From positions 295,144,089 through 295,208,088 of the forward strand of contig NC_073746.1 of NCBI RefSeq assembly GCF_029784135.1: a stretch of DNA of 64,000 nt. The letters are read 5' to 3'. Shown in pieces: positions 54,001 through 64,000 of the stretch. The notes below the pieces were generated by a model. It ran no database searches. It saw only the letters and a list, made by a program, of their open reading frames with translations, and was not told the origin of the DNA. Both the position numbers and the translations under genes were made by a program. Source of the DNA: Toxorhynchites rutilus septentrionalis (lineage: Eukaryota; Arthropoda; Insecta; Diptera; Culicidae). Position 1 is the stretch's first letter, and every line of letters begins with the position of its first letter.

Positions 54001-56704
54001 GAACCTTATTTTTGGTAGATGCCTCGTGTTTATGTTTGGAAGTCAAAACGACAGAGCTAGACTGATATTTAGCTGAAAACAACCAAAACCAACATTGAGC
54101 AAGACATTTCAACAAAAAAAGGTTGCCAGAGCTCATGGTATCCCTCGATCAAAGTTCATCGTCCACATCTACGGTGGATACTCACCCGTGCTGGGATCAA
54201 AAAACCCATGTTAATTCAGACTAGGAACAGAGATTTGACCGTCACTTGCTTGATTATGGTTTTTATGATATCCTTATTACTGAAATCCGTCGTCTGGTAA
54301 TCGTACTTATATAACACGAAATAAACAATAGTTTTCTTTTTAATACACCTTATATTTTGTAATCCATCCATGTTTCTTACACTGTCTCGCACGGATTTCA
54401 ATACTAACATTGCGTCTCTTCGGAATTGGCGCTGGGTGACGCTGTTTCGACTACTTAAATTTGTTTGGGACTTGTACAATGGACAAAGAATATCACTTTC
54501 ACGCACTACTCAGTGCACTCTTGTATCTTAGGCCCAGTATGTACCTAGGATCAATCTTCATTGCACTCCACTTTTTTTTCGCTCTCGCTGGACAACCCGA
54601 TAATCCAATCAGCAACCACAGAGCATAGAAATTTACCACTCGAGAATCGAGAACGACAACGACAACAAGAGCCCAGCGGGAGCACTGCGAAGACAAAACA
54701 TCATCTTACTTATGATAACATATTGGCTTATCCATGCCTCCAAGATTTTCTTCCCCTCTTGCCGCCTGTGTTAATGAAGAAGATCCAAAGCACGGGACCC
54801 GGAATATTTGGTTCAGCCTATATCAAATTAAAATTTATGACCCGTCGGTAATCACCACCACCGCCACAAGATTAACTTCCCTTTGCGGAGAAGATTTATT
54901 AGCAAATTGTAGGGATGAGAGCGTTCGTGTGTGTGTGTGTGTGTGTGTGTGTTTGGATGTGTGCAAGAAGTAAAACTTTACGGCCTCCGATAGAAGGAAT
55001 ATAATAAGAAAAGCTCGCTCCCCATAAATCAGCCCAATTCCAATCCGAACACGTGGTAATTGATAGAACCTTTCAAAACATGAGTATTAATGAGCAGGCT
55101 CGAGCCAAAGCGAGAATAGTTTTGTGATGATCGCTCGTGGAGAGAACGCGCGGCCGGAAATTAAAGAGATCGGATTAGATCAGCGCCCGAAGATCTGCGT
55201 AAATGGTCAGCTTAAGCGAATCGTCTACATCATCATCGCCATCATCGGATGGCTTGAGAGCCAATTCCTACCACTCCTACGGACAGTAGTTAACGTAATA
55301 TTCAGTTGAACGCGGAGAGAGCCAGTTTCCAATGGAACTTGAACTCCGCGCGCTGGAGTTGATAGTAATTTAATATTACACTTTGGAAAGCGCTGTACGG
55401 TTCGGTAACGGATGGATGTGTGTAATTGCCACGCAGATTTTGATCGTGAAGTGCATGTTAGGACCATCCCATTCCATTCCGGCGGTCCCTGCCAACCAGC
55501 CAACCAGTCAATCCAGCTCGGCTGGGAATTGGATGCTGCTGTTGGATGCCGTTCACGGTCGTGAGTTGACCATCATCACGAAGTTGCTGTTAATGCAGAG
55601 CAATTTTCAGAGTAGCACCGGTTCGTGGGATCATAGGTGAGGACGGGCGGAGGCGGGGGGGGCGGTGAGTGGCAGCAGCTAGTTCCTGCGAGTTGGAGAG
55701 TGTTTGCACTGACTGGGAGTTTCGTATTCGTTTGATCTCTTTGTAATTGATAGTGAGATCTCTAAATGAAATGTAATTTAGATGAGTGTTTCCAGGTCGA
55801 GCGATCGAGAGGCGAGTTGATATTCTGCGTGAGACGTAAAGATATATACGGCGCTTCACACCCAGATAATGACAATCATTGTGATTCGCCATTCACAAGG
55901 TGCAAATTCACGTTTTATTGGATGCATAAAATTAAGAACGCGGTTGATCGACACACATGAAATCGCCCCATTTGTTCCGGAAACATGGGTAGAGCTATTA
56001 GAATTTGGGTTAGATCATATTCAGGTAGTTTTATGATATTAAAATTACCGCATTTCGTATCTTTAATCATAAAAGGTTGAAGTAGAAACAAATGAAGAAT
56101 AAATGAGAATGAAATGAGTGTCGTTTGAATATTTTTCCCAGAATTATGGAATCAGTAATTTTCTTAATATTATTTGTACAATTATTAATTTACAAGTTTC
56201 TAATATGTGCATTATGTTGAAGTTGACAACACATGTATTCGAAATGTGTATACTACAGCTTCAGAACGTAGTATTTGATTGAAGTGTAAAAAACAAATAT
56301 TTTTCTCGCACTGAAAGCGTCGAATATTGTACCGAAAAAAACCCCAGCTAAGGGAAGTTTTATTGCATTTTTTTGATTGCAATATTTTCAAAGATACAGT
56401 CATCGTTCGCTTGTCGAAGCTCCACCGGTAAGCATGTGTGATTTAACCCATTAGCCCATGATTTCATTCGCCCATTAGCATCAAGTGATTTCAATTCTCT
56501 GTTGAGCGACCTAGCGCCCTGTGCAAGTACACCACGAGTGTGACTCGATGTTGTAAATGAAGGTGTTAAACGATTCAGAACCTATTGTTTTTATTTGGAT
56601 GATAAACACCGAAAAAAATTCGAGACACACAATTGGAAGCACCTACCATTTGAAATTATCACTGATGAACGGTTGTGACTACATTCAATCTTACTACATA
56701 CATA
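54001..56704. other. Mostly non-repetitive DNA with (GT)n, no gene recognised
   Basis: A (GT)13 run lies at 54927-54952. The GC-richer part 54540-55700 includes a frame ending at the donor-like catag|gtgagg (55636), but its protein has no domain. Likely host non-coding sequence. Confidence 0.4.
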
Positions 56705-57022
56705 TTCATCTGTACAGAATGGGGTAAAAATCTTTTTGATCTGTACTTTTGACGTAGTACGTAGGACTCACGTCTTACAGTATAGGTTCTAAATCAGAAC
56801 ACAGGTCACGTTTCCATGAAATAAAGTGACAATAGTAACTATTCTCGCTACGAACGAAATCTGATGATTTACATACCAATCGAAGCGGAAATTCTCTAGG
56901 ATTCGTTTGAAATTACGATTCCCTAATCCCTAAAGGCTTCAATTAACAAAAATTGGAAGCGTTTGCATTTTCCCATACATTTGTTCTGTTCATTCGTGTG
57001 CTTACCTATCCGGTCCTTCTAC
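56705..57022 (+). repeat. Repeat block and 5'-UTR-like fragment of the jockey-like family
   Basis: 56705-56765 is an ATCTGTAC block running into 'gacgtagtacgtaggact'. 56759-57022 is the reverse complement of 33505-33757 ('acaggtcacgtttccatgaa', 'gcattttcccatacatttgt'). Confidence 0.55.
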
Positions 57023-57324
57023 AACGGGCAACTAATGCATTTGTTTCTGTCCATCTTAATTTTTTTTTGTATGAATAAGTCATTCGAGATTTGCAGTCAC
57101 AGTCTCAATCCAGCTAGCGAGTAGACTACCTTGATTTCTAATGCTGATATCAAAACTTAATAACGTAAAAAAAATGTTTCAAAGTACAAAACCATTGTCT
57201 GGGCAACGTTTGTGGTCGATACGATGATATTGAAGGTGGAACATTACTTTCTCACGCATTTTCATGCCGATCACTGCATTGGATTGTAGCGAAGTTTTGA
57301 TTTATAATGTCACCGATAACGACT
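57023..57324. other. No recognised features
   Basis: Nothing recognisable. Confidence 0.3.
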
Positions 57325-57570
57325 CGTAGATGGGGTCTTCGTAGCCTAATTGGTTGCGTGTCCGCTACTAAGCGAACGATCATGAGCTCATAATTCAAGG
57401 CCTTCAACTGACCATGTGTTATCCTAGCTACTACGTCAACGCAACAATCATTATGTGATGGTGATCCCACCCTCTCACCTCACATATGTTCTACTGCATC
57501 GGATATTGGTGCTATTAGTAACACAACAATAGTAGCCTCATATCAACAGTCCCGCTGTGTATGGTCCAAC
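57325..57570 (+). mobile_element. Possible tRNA-derived SINE
   Basis: cgtagcctaattggttgcgt (57341 onward) resembles an A box and 'ataattcaaggcc' a degenerate B box about 45 bp later. There is no matching copy in the window. Confidence 0.35.
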
Positions 57571-58103
57571 TGTGATCAACTGTGATCATTAGCAATAGGA
57601 ATATTCTTACACCGAAAAAGGCGACATTGTGTGATTTACAACATATATATCAATATAATAGGAATACTCTTACTCCTAAAATGGTTACTGTGTGATATAC
57701 ATCAAAACTATCACAAGTTAAAAATGTACACTAATAAATTCGGCTGTTACAGAGTGTCAATAAGCCTAATAAAACAAACAGATGGGATAAAAAAATGACT
57801 CGCTCAATGAAGGAATTCATAAACGTGAGCGAGGAGGTACTGCTACTGGATTTGCAAGGAAAGATTGTTAGTGATGACCGTATTACTGTGCAGAATTTCG
57901 TCCACTAAGTGTTTAGAGGCAAATGAACTGCAAAGTTTAAAGCCCAAATACATGCAAGCCGGGGCACTTATATTCCCACAAGCATATATGCAGACCGGAA
58001 TGTGTTTCCCCATCCATCTTCCATCTTCTGTAGGAGCATTGTACCACTGCAACCATTAGTTTGATCTATTGTAGTGCACTCCAGTTTGCTATGTATGCAG
58101 TGT
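57571..58103. other. No recognised features
   Basis: Two diverged 'aataggaatattcttac' / 'aataggaatactcttact' phrases (57595, 57657) form a short direct repeat. No gene. Confidence 0.35.
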
Positions 58104-59340
58104 CAGTTCGCTCCATCACTCAGGGAATAAGTGATAGTCGCACCAGGACTTTGCATATCCCCCCACGAAGGTATGACTTCCTTTATGAAGTTCCTTACCT
58201 GTTTTGGTTCAGCAGACCAAATCTCGTTAGGCATAAGAATGCCCTTTCCAAGAATTCGCAGTCTTCGCTGAATTAGTGTACTGCATTGACTGCCAGTATT
58301 CCGATTTTTTTAAGGTGATACCTGCTTGGACAGTGTCCGGTCAATAGACCGGTTAATGTACTCAAATCTGCCTTATCCAAGCTGAGTAGGTTGCGTGTTA
58401 TTCTGGTACAAGGTGTAATGAATAATTTGGATTGTCTTGGTGTTGATAGAGCCCTCCAGTTGGCTTCAATCATTGATATTTCCCAGGTTTTGAGCTCCGA
58501 TTTCATGCATGATGTAGATAATCCACAAAATGGCTCAGGTCCGACGAATTTAGTTGAAGATCCTAATTTTGCTAAGAGGTCGGCTTTTTCATTACCTTCT
58601 ATACCGCAGTGACCAGGCACCCAGTATAGGTTAACTTCGTTAATAGCAGCTAGTTGTTTTAACTGACATGTGTATGCTTTTACTGCATTAAGAGCTGCTT
58701 GGCTATCTGAGAAGATACAGGCATACCTGTATTTTCTAGTCAAACAAATATTTGTACAAGTTAGAATAGCTTGTATTTCTGCTTGAAAAACTATAGGCCA
58801 CTGTCCCATTGGAATGGACATGTCGATTCCTGGTCCAGTAATACCAGCTCCCGTAGATTTACCGATTTTAGATCCATCGGTATAAAACACGAGTGATCCT
58901 GGACGAGTTTTGGGGCCACCTTCTTCCCATACGTTGCGATTGAATTCAATCACTTTGAAGAAAACACTGAAGTTAGTCTTTGTTTCCATCCAGTCTTCAT
59001 TCATGCTTAGTATAGTGTTCAGTTGAAAATCTTTCAGGATTTGTAAATGCCCAGTGAGATCTCCTTCTAGAAAATGTTTTATACGTTTCAGCCTAAGAGC
59101 ACCTTTTTCCGCTTCAAGTTGCACATATTGGTGCAAGGGTAGAAGGTATAATAGAGCATCTAGGGCTTTGGAAGGAGCGCTAGGCATTGCTCCAGTTATT
59201 GATAGGCATGCCAGACGTTGTAGTTTATCGAGCTTTTTCTGAGCTGATATTTGTGTAGTTTTAGGCCACCACACTAGCGAAGCATATGTTAGTCTGGGTC
59301 TCACAACCCCAACACGGACTACAAAACCGATTAGCTTGGA
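58104..59340 (-). pseudogene. 3' half of a LOA-like ORF2: thumb region and RNase H
   Basis: The minus strand reads RPRLTYASLVWWPKTTQISA, KLQRLACLSITGAMPSAPSK (region after the RT catalytic core), then RNase H with VFYTDGSKIGKSTGAG (Asp), VFQAEIQAILTC (Glu), CIFSDSQAALNAV (Asp) and WVPGHCGIEGNEKADLLAKL (His, Asp). The uninterrupted frame is 343 codons to 58273; a deletion/frameshift near 58270 then moves the end (RILGKGILMPNEIW, VIPSWGDMQSPG) to another frame stopping near 58104. Endonuclease and RT catalytic motifs are lost at a truncation near 59340. The pattern resembles LOA/Lian elements of mosquitoes; R1 is less likely because RNase H is present. Confidence 0.8.
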
Positions 59341-59628
59341 AGAGTCGGCATAATGATACTAGAAGCAACTTTAAAGTTCAAACTCAAAGCCTTTATACAG
59401 GATTGCCAAATGTTTTCAATAAAGCCTGGATGCGGGTGAATGAATTGTCTAGATTTGGCTGGATATCTATGGAATAGATTTTGGCGTGAATTGTGATTTT
59501 TTATGATTTTTAATATTTGATAAATACGGAACGGTATACTTATCATACATTGAACACTATATTTAGAAACATATGGTACCGTTCGAAAATATCGTGAAAC
59601 GCTAGATTGTAGAGCTTGCAACTCTTAC
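59341..59628. other. Sequence downstream of a possible splice donor
   Basis: On the minus strand this would be intron after the exon at 59629-59812. No other feature was recognised. Confidence 0.3.
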
Positions 59629-59812
59629 CTTGTAAAGCTTGTTCGTTTGAGGAAACATGACAGATCTGATCTGATAAAATTGATCTCAAAACGAGTTCTA
59701 GATTGATACCACTTTGGCCTACTCTACATAATCTAAAAGAGGTTCGTAGAGCATCAAACCTATCTAGAACTCTCTGAGCAACTGCCTCTAATAACAGCCA
59801 TCTTTTTGTGCA
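59629..59812 (-). CDS. Possible internal exon with hAT-like sequence
   Basis: The minus strand shows acceptor ttttgtcacatcag|TGC and donor TTACAAG|gtaagagt, bordering 184 bases open in one frame: CTKRWLLLEAVAQRVLDRFD, ALRTSFRLC, INLELVLRSILSDQ, EQALQ. The KRWL..EAVAQRVLDRFDAL pattern resembles the stretch around the conserved Arg-Trp of hAT-superfamily proteins (for example ZBED-like genes). Both splice signals are strong and the frame is not low-complexity. It could be a spliced transposase, a domesticated gene exon, or coincidence. No neighbouring exon was found. Confidence 0.35.
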
Positions 59813-60639
59813 CTGATGTGACAAAAATGTTAATAATAAATAAATAAATGGCATTGAGTAATTACTAAAAAATCATCAACTTTCAGGAAAATTGAAGCCA
59901 GCCAAAAGAGTTAAATCTGGAAGAATCATAAAAGGTCTGAACTAGACAAAGGACAGTCTGGATGTCTGGATAATGCGTGAAAGCCTGGAAGATTCCAGAT
60001 TAATCTGGAGCTGGCAACGCTGTCTCTTTGGCATAAATAATTGAACTCCGGAATGGGTGTTCCTAACACGGACTACAAAAGCGAGTATGAACACAACGGT
60101 TTAGCTCGGTTATTCAAGATGGTAATGAACGATCTGTCTTCATATCTTCTGTTCATTGAGCGTCTACTCATAGTGCTTGATGATTAGGCAGAATGTTTAC
60201 AACATTTGTTGCGATAACGTCGATTGAATGGTTACACCATAGATATAACCCACTCATATATTTTTGAAACTCCAAACAGTTCTGCCAGCTTCCGATGTAC
60301 AATGCCCGAGAATGGCTCATTTAAAGTAATGTATGAATACATCCATACCTCGCTTTACGGCCTACATACGTTCCACGAAATTTGGCCGCAAAGCAAAAAG
60401 CCGTATAAGGAATCAATTATTCTAATACAAATTCATGCAAATTAAATCAGATCGGTTCCAAATTTGTTAAATTTGTAACATGGTTTATCATTCAAAATGC
60501 ATTTTATCTTTTTAATTTTATTTTATTTGAATTAAAAATTAAATTCATTTTAATTTATTTATTTCAAGAGTACCAATAACTCCCCGGACAATTTTGAGAA
60601 AAAAAATTATTTAATTTAATCGGAATTTAAGGACAATTC
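59813..60639. other. AT-rich DNA, no gene recognised
   Basis: 'caacacggactacaaaacc' (59308) and 'taacacggactacaaaagc' (60067) are short direct repeats. No coding sequence. Confidence 0.35.
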
Positions 60640-61107
60640 AATTATTTTCTTGATATTTTCAAAAAAAGGAGGAAAGTCCACGTAGACAGCAAGGGGTGAG
60701 GTGTAGAAAATATCCATGTTTGTCCATGGGGAGAGAAGAGTGTCTTAATTCGTGGTATGTGGATAGCCTCTAACCAGAAAAAACATTGCCCGAAGGTTAC
60801 CGGGGATTGAGGCGTTGGAAGTGAGGGAACCGTCAATTCTCTTCAGGCAACCGATTTTTATCCACCAGTCCTGTATATGTATGTTTTCTGTAGTAAAGAT
60901 TTCATTACGGAACATATTCAGTTTGAGGACATGGCGTTCGTTCTCCAACTCTCCAATACCCACCGCAGAAAGCTGGAAACGCCGACCATATGCGTAGAGG
61001 GATTTTTCCCTCTATCAACTCCTGAAGGATTCCAGATATTTTTTTATGTGAGAAAGGAGTTTTTTTTCTTTGAGGAGATGAATCAAAAATTAAATTCGTC
61101 TTCTATA
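60640..61107. repeat. Repeat copy interrupted by two transposons (left part)
   Basis: 60995-61107 matches 1-120 and 60826-60890 matches 8139-8200. The minus frame 60745-60963 (DWWIKIGCLKRIDGSLTSNA) is coding-like and may be a transposase piece, but no family is recognised. The repeat continues at 62284-62309 and 63598-63675. Confidence 0.55.
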
Positions 61108-62283
61108 AGGAGTGTAGTCTTTAACTTTCAAACATCAAAATAAAGAAATATAAAAATAGAAAAGTGTTTATAGTGAATTTTATTGAAGAATATTAAGTTT
61201 ACATAGCAATGAAATGAAAAATCAAGCTTATTGTTGATTTCTAAAAAATGATCGAACCTTGGATTTTACTCCACTCATCAAATTCTGCACAGTAGTCTTT
61301 ATGCACTCTTTGGACGCTGCACTCTTCTTGAACTCTGACATATTTTTAGACACTGTACCTTCCTTCTTGAACTTGGCCTTGACAATTGCCCAGTAACGTT
61401 CAATTGGCCGTAGCTAGGGACAGTTAAGTGGCATAATGTGCCGATGCCAAATCCGGCCACAATAGAGGAGGAACCTCGCGCTCTCTATATAGTGGAAGTG
61501 GAATATATTCTTCAAGCATGCTTCCACATACATTTGAGCATTTATAGTCCCTTTTGTGAAAAAAAAGTTGACGATCGCATGCCACACGTGTAAATGGCGT
61601 GCCAAACGTACACTTTTTGACCAAAGTTTTCCATCGCAACAGTCGTATCCGCTAATGGTACACCCTCTTCAATCGATTTGGCATAAAACTAAGGTCCCGG
61701 CAGCGTTCTGGTATGTTTCGTCATCCATGATAATTCACTGGTTGGGATTGTTCAAAATACGCTCATATAGCTTTCGAGCTCGTGTTTTAACGCGATCTTG
61801 AGGCTCCGATGTTTGTTTGGCCACTATTTGTGTTTTATAGGTATTTAGACCATGTCTCTGTTTAATCCACCACTGGTTTTGAACTTCTTGGCAAAATCAC
61901 GAAAAGATGCAGACCTGTTCTTCTGAATATAGTTTGCAACTTTTCGGTCCAATTCGGAATTACTTGGTCCGGGTTTTCGTGAACACTCATTACCGAACTT
62001 TGCGACGATTCCTTTAACACTTTCTGGACAAACTTTGATTTTTTTTTGCTACTTTGTGGTATGTGACACTCTTTTCGATGCACCAATTGTGCAGAATTTT
62101 CTTTTTAGTTACCAAATCAATCCGCGACATTTCGAAAACAACTTTATGACCGAGACTGAATTACTTGTATTTCGATTTTTGACGTGTAACCAAAGTATGC
62201 TCTGATTACACGACAAAAAAAAGTTCACCCGTTTTTGTGTAATATCGTGTTAAATGTTTAAGACTTCTTTTCGATACACTCCT
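61108..62283 (-). mobile_element. DD37E element (second family) with TA duplication
   Basis: Left end AGGAGTGTAGTC and right end, complement AGGAGTGTATCG, flanked by TA at 61106-61107 and 62284-62285. The length is 1176 bp. Homologous to 25214-26420. It is inserted in the repeat whose empty version is at about position 130. Confidence 0.85.
61241..62130 (-). pseudogene. DD37E transposase with internal deletion
   Basis: From ATG at 62128-62130 the minus strand shows ILHNWCIEKSVTYHK, QSLSKKKS-type degenerate blocks, IMDDETYQNAAGT (first Asp region), ATMENFGQKVYVWH, QMYVEACLKNIF, and WPDLASAHYAT (second Asp). A deletion of about 20 codons then joins directly to LRPIERYWAIV in another frame, containing the final Glu. 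The end MSGVKSKVRSFF with TAG at 61241-61243 is preserved. The last two catalytic residues can therefore no longer be correctly spaced. Confidence 0.78.
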
Positions 62284-62309
62284 TATTTATAAAAATGAAA
62301 ATATATGTA

Positions 62310-63597
62310 AGGTACACCGGGGCAAGTTGAAACGATTTTTTCGAAGTTCAACTTGAAAGTTATCTTAAAAAATCACTAAATGACTAAATTGAATTCTGTT
62401 TGCAGCATATACAAGGTATAACAGATGACTGTCGATAAAAAATAGAGATTCACACTGTTTGTTTCGATAAATATCAATTTTGAAAATGTTTAGTTTTCAT
62501 ATGCATTGTTTCAACTTGTCCGTAGAGCGGGGTGACTTGAAATTCGGAACTATCATGAGTTTAATGTGCGGTTTTGCTTCTCGAACTATCTACAACTGAT
62601 TTATGAACCACTGTAATGGCAAGAATTATGTATAAACATTTGGAAAAAAGGATTTTGGTACACGGGAGATGTGGGGGAGTAGTCTGATACACACAAAATG
62701 GATACTACATACTAGGAATTAATATACGAAACAATAATATCAAGAATACTATTTCAGACGCTTTCATGTCAGAGTTGAGCCGATCGAAACGGCCATAAAT
62801 GGTTTATGGGATCATTCAAATATTCAAATATTACGTAACATACTCAAAATCTCCTCCCTGGCATTTGGATACTTGTTTAGAAATAAACAACTAAATCTAA
62901 ACATGTTTATGCAAATGACCATTTATTACATGTTATGTAGAGAAGGGGGAGACTAAAATAGTAAAAAGATTACGTTACGTAATATTTGAACGACTCCTAG
63001 TTGCAAAATTAACAAATTTTACTTGTATCATGTCTGTGTATTCATAAATTATGTAGAACATACTGAGGAACGAAATATGAATGATTCTTATTTTTTTAAT
63101 TTATCATCATTCATTCATACAACAATCACCGACAAATAACGTCCGGCATCTGAAGCAATGTTTAAGAAATAGTCGATTTTTACTGGTTTCATCTTACCCC
63201 AGGATTGAAAAAAACATAGGGTGAGTTTAAATGCTCAGAGCTATACGGACAAAAACTTTTTAATTTAGTTTTCAAAATCACTACACTTGATCATCCTTAT
63301 TTGATTACCTGACGTGTGATTCTGGCGATATTTCTGAAAAAATCAGTGCCAAGTGCAAATTTCGGACCAATTGAATCAACGCGCAAAAATGTTTGTTTTG
63401 ATTCACAGAACAAGGAAAAGTAAACAAAGGCACAAATTGCGTTAAAGCATTCCAATATTTTGGTAATGGCTGTCATAAGATGGGTTGAAAGATAATGTTT
63501 ACTACATATATTTTTATCAGGTCAATCCATCATTCATAGTAAAAGTTATGATTTTCGTTTTAACTTACCCCGAATTTCAACTTGACCCGGTGTACCT
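62310..63597. mobile_element. Non-autonomous TA-flanked element with AGGTACACCGGG ends
   Basis: The left end AGGTACACCGGGGCAAGTTG and right end, complement AGGTACACCGGGTCAAGTTG, form inverted repeats, with TA at 62308-62309 and 63598-63599. The length is 1288 bp. Internal phrases 'tttcaacttgtccgtagagc', 'ggggtgacttgaaatt' and 'atcttaccccagg' repeat parts of the ends. No transposase frame is present. TA duplication suggests a Tc1/mariner/pogo-type helper. Confidence 0.8.
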
Positions 63598-63675
63598 TAT
63601 ATAAAACAATTTAAAAAAATCGATTCGATCATACACAGTGAAAAAAAATGGATATCATTATAGAAAGTACATAAT
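63598..63675. repeat. Right part of the interrupted repeat
   Basis: 'aaatcgattcgatcatacac' and 'agtgaaaa' match 190-205 of the window-start copy. Confidence 0.6.
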
Positions 63676-63733
63676 CGAGTGCGTTCTCTACTATGATTCT
63701 TAAAAAAAATCAATGCTTGGGTTTTGATATACA

Positions 63734-63890
63734 TCCAGGTTTTTTTACGCGGGTGATACGTACCTCGTAAAAAACCGTGTAAAAAAATCCGTGTTAATTG
63801 AAAAATCCGCGTAAAAAACTGCGTTAATTGGAAAATCCGCGTGAACAAAACCTCGTAAAAATAAACCGCGTAAAAAACCTGGGTGTAACG
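63734..63890. repeat. Short degenerate repeats 'ccgcgtaaaaaac'
   Basis: Phrases such as cctcgtaaaaaaccgtgtaa, aaaatccgcgtaaaaaac, aattggaaaatccgcgtgaa and accgcgtaaaaaacc repeat at 20-35 bp spacing. A frame crosses it (63597-63923) without domains. The last 75 bases of the window show nothing else. Confidence 0.6.
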
Positions 63891-64000
63891 AACTAAATGA
63901 ACCATTTCAGTTATTGATTTCATTAGTATCTCAATCCCCCAATGGTGCAGGAGAAACGCTATGTGTAAATACTATCAATAATCCATAACACTATCACACC

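Overview
This window is eukaryotic, insect-type DNA, most probably from a culicine mosquito. It is AT-rich and intron/intergenic in character, with almost no long host reading frames. Nearly everything recognisable is transposon-derived: Tc1/mariner elements of several catalytic types (DD34D mariner, DD37E, DD41D, Tc1), Helitrons, tRNA-derived SINEs resembling mosquito Feilai, a full-length RNase H-bearing I-like non-LTR retrotransposon, LOA- and jockey-like fragments, and foldback elements. The species assignment is an inference from this repertoire; no host marker gene was identified.

Layout. 1-860 holds old repeats. 860-3600 is mostly non-repetitive and may carry 5' exons of a host gene. 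3844-7923 is a Helitron containing a mariner, about nine 143-bp repeats, a SINE and a 3' fragment of the I-like family. 8347-12558 is a Tc1-like foldback element interrupted by a DD37E and a DD41D element; the uninterrupted arm serves as an empty site for both. 12860-16200 contains Helitron and jockey fragments, a SINE and a TTAA-flanked inverted-repeat element. 16200-24350 is largely featureless except for a gag relic, a pogo-like element and a perfect palindrome with 69-bp arms. 24360-29735 holds a second-family DD37E relic and a foldback region with eight copies of a 13-bp motif. 30000-34200 has jockey-like fragments. 35380-36655 is a large heptanucleotide array followed by duplicated CA-rich DNA. 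37060-38850 is a repeat mosaic with a dated I-like insertion. 39480-42240 is mostly non-repetitive and contains the best candidate host exon (40792-40908).

43224-49324 is the centrepiece: a complete I-like retrotransposon on the minus strand with a 12-bp target duplication, intact ORF1, and ORF2 broken by one stop codon, inserted into an older mariner. 49585-54000 contains a deleted mariner, an I-like fragment and a Helitron fragment. 54500-56700 is mostly non-repetitive. 57300-60000 has a SINE-like segment, a LOA-type ORF2 remnant and a possible spliced hAT-like exon. 60640-63680 is a repeat whose undisturbed relative lies at the window start; it has received two separate DNA transposons 26 bp apart.

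No genes here form a pathway. The information lies in the order of insertions, which target-site duplications and empty-site copies let one read directly. The only nearly functional coding unit is the I-like element. Other transposases carry frameshifts, stops or deletions.
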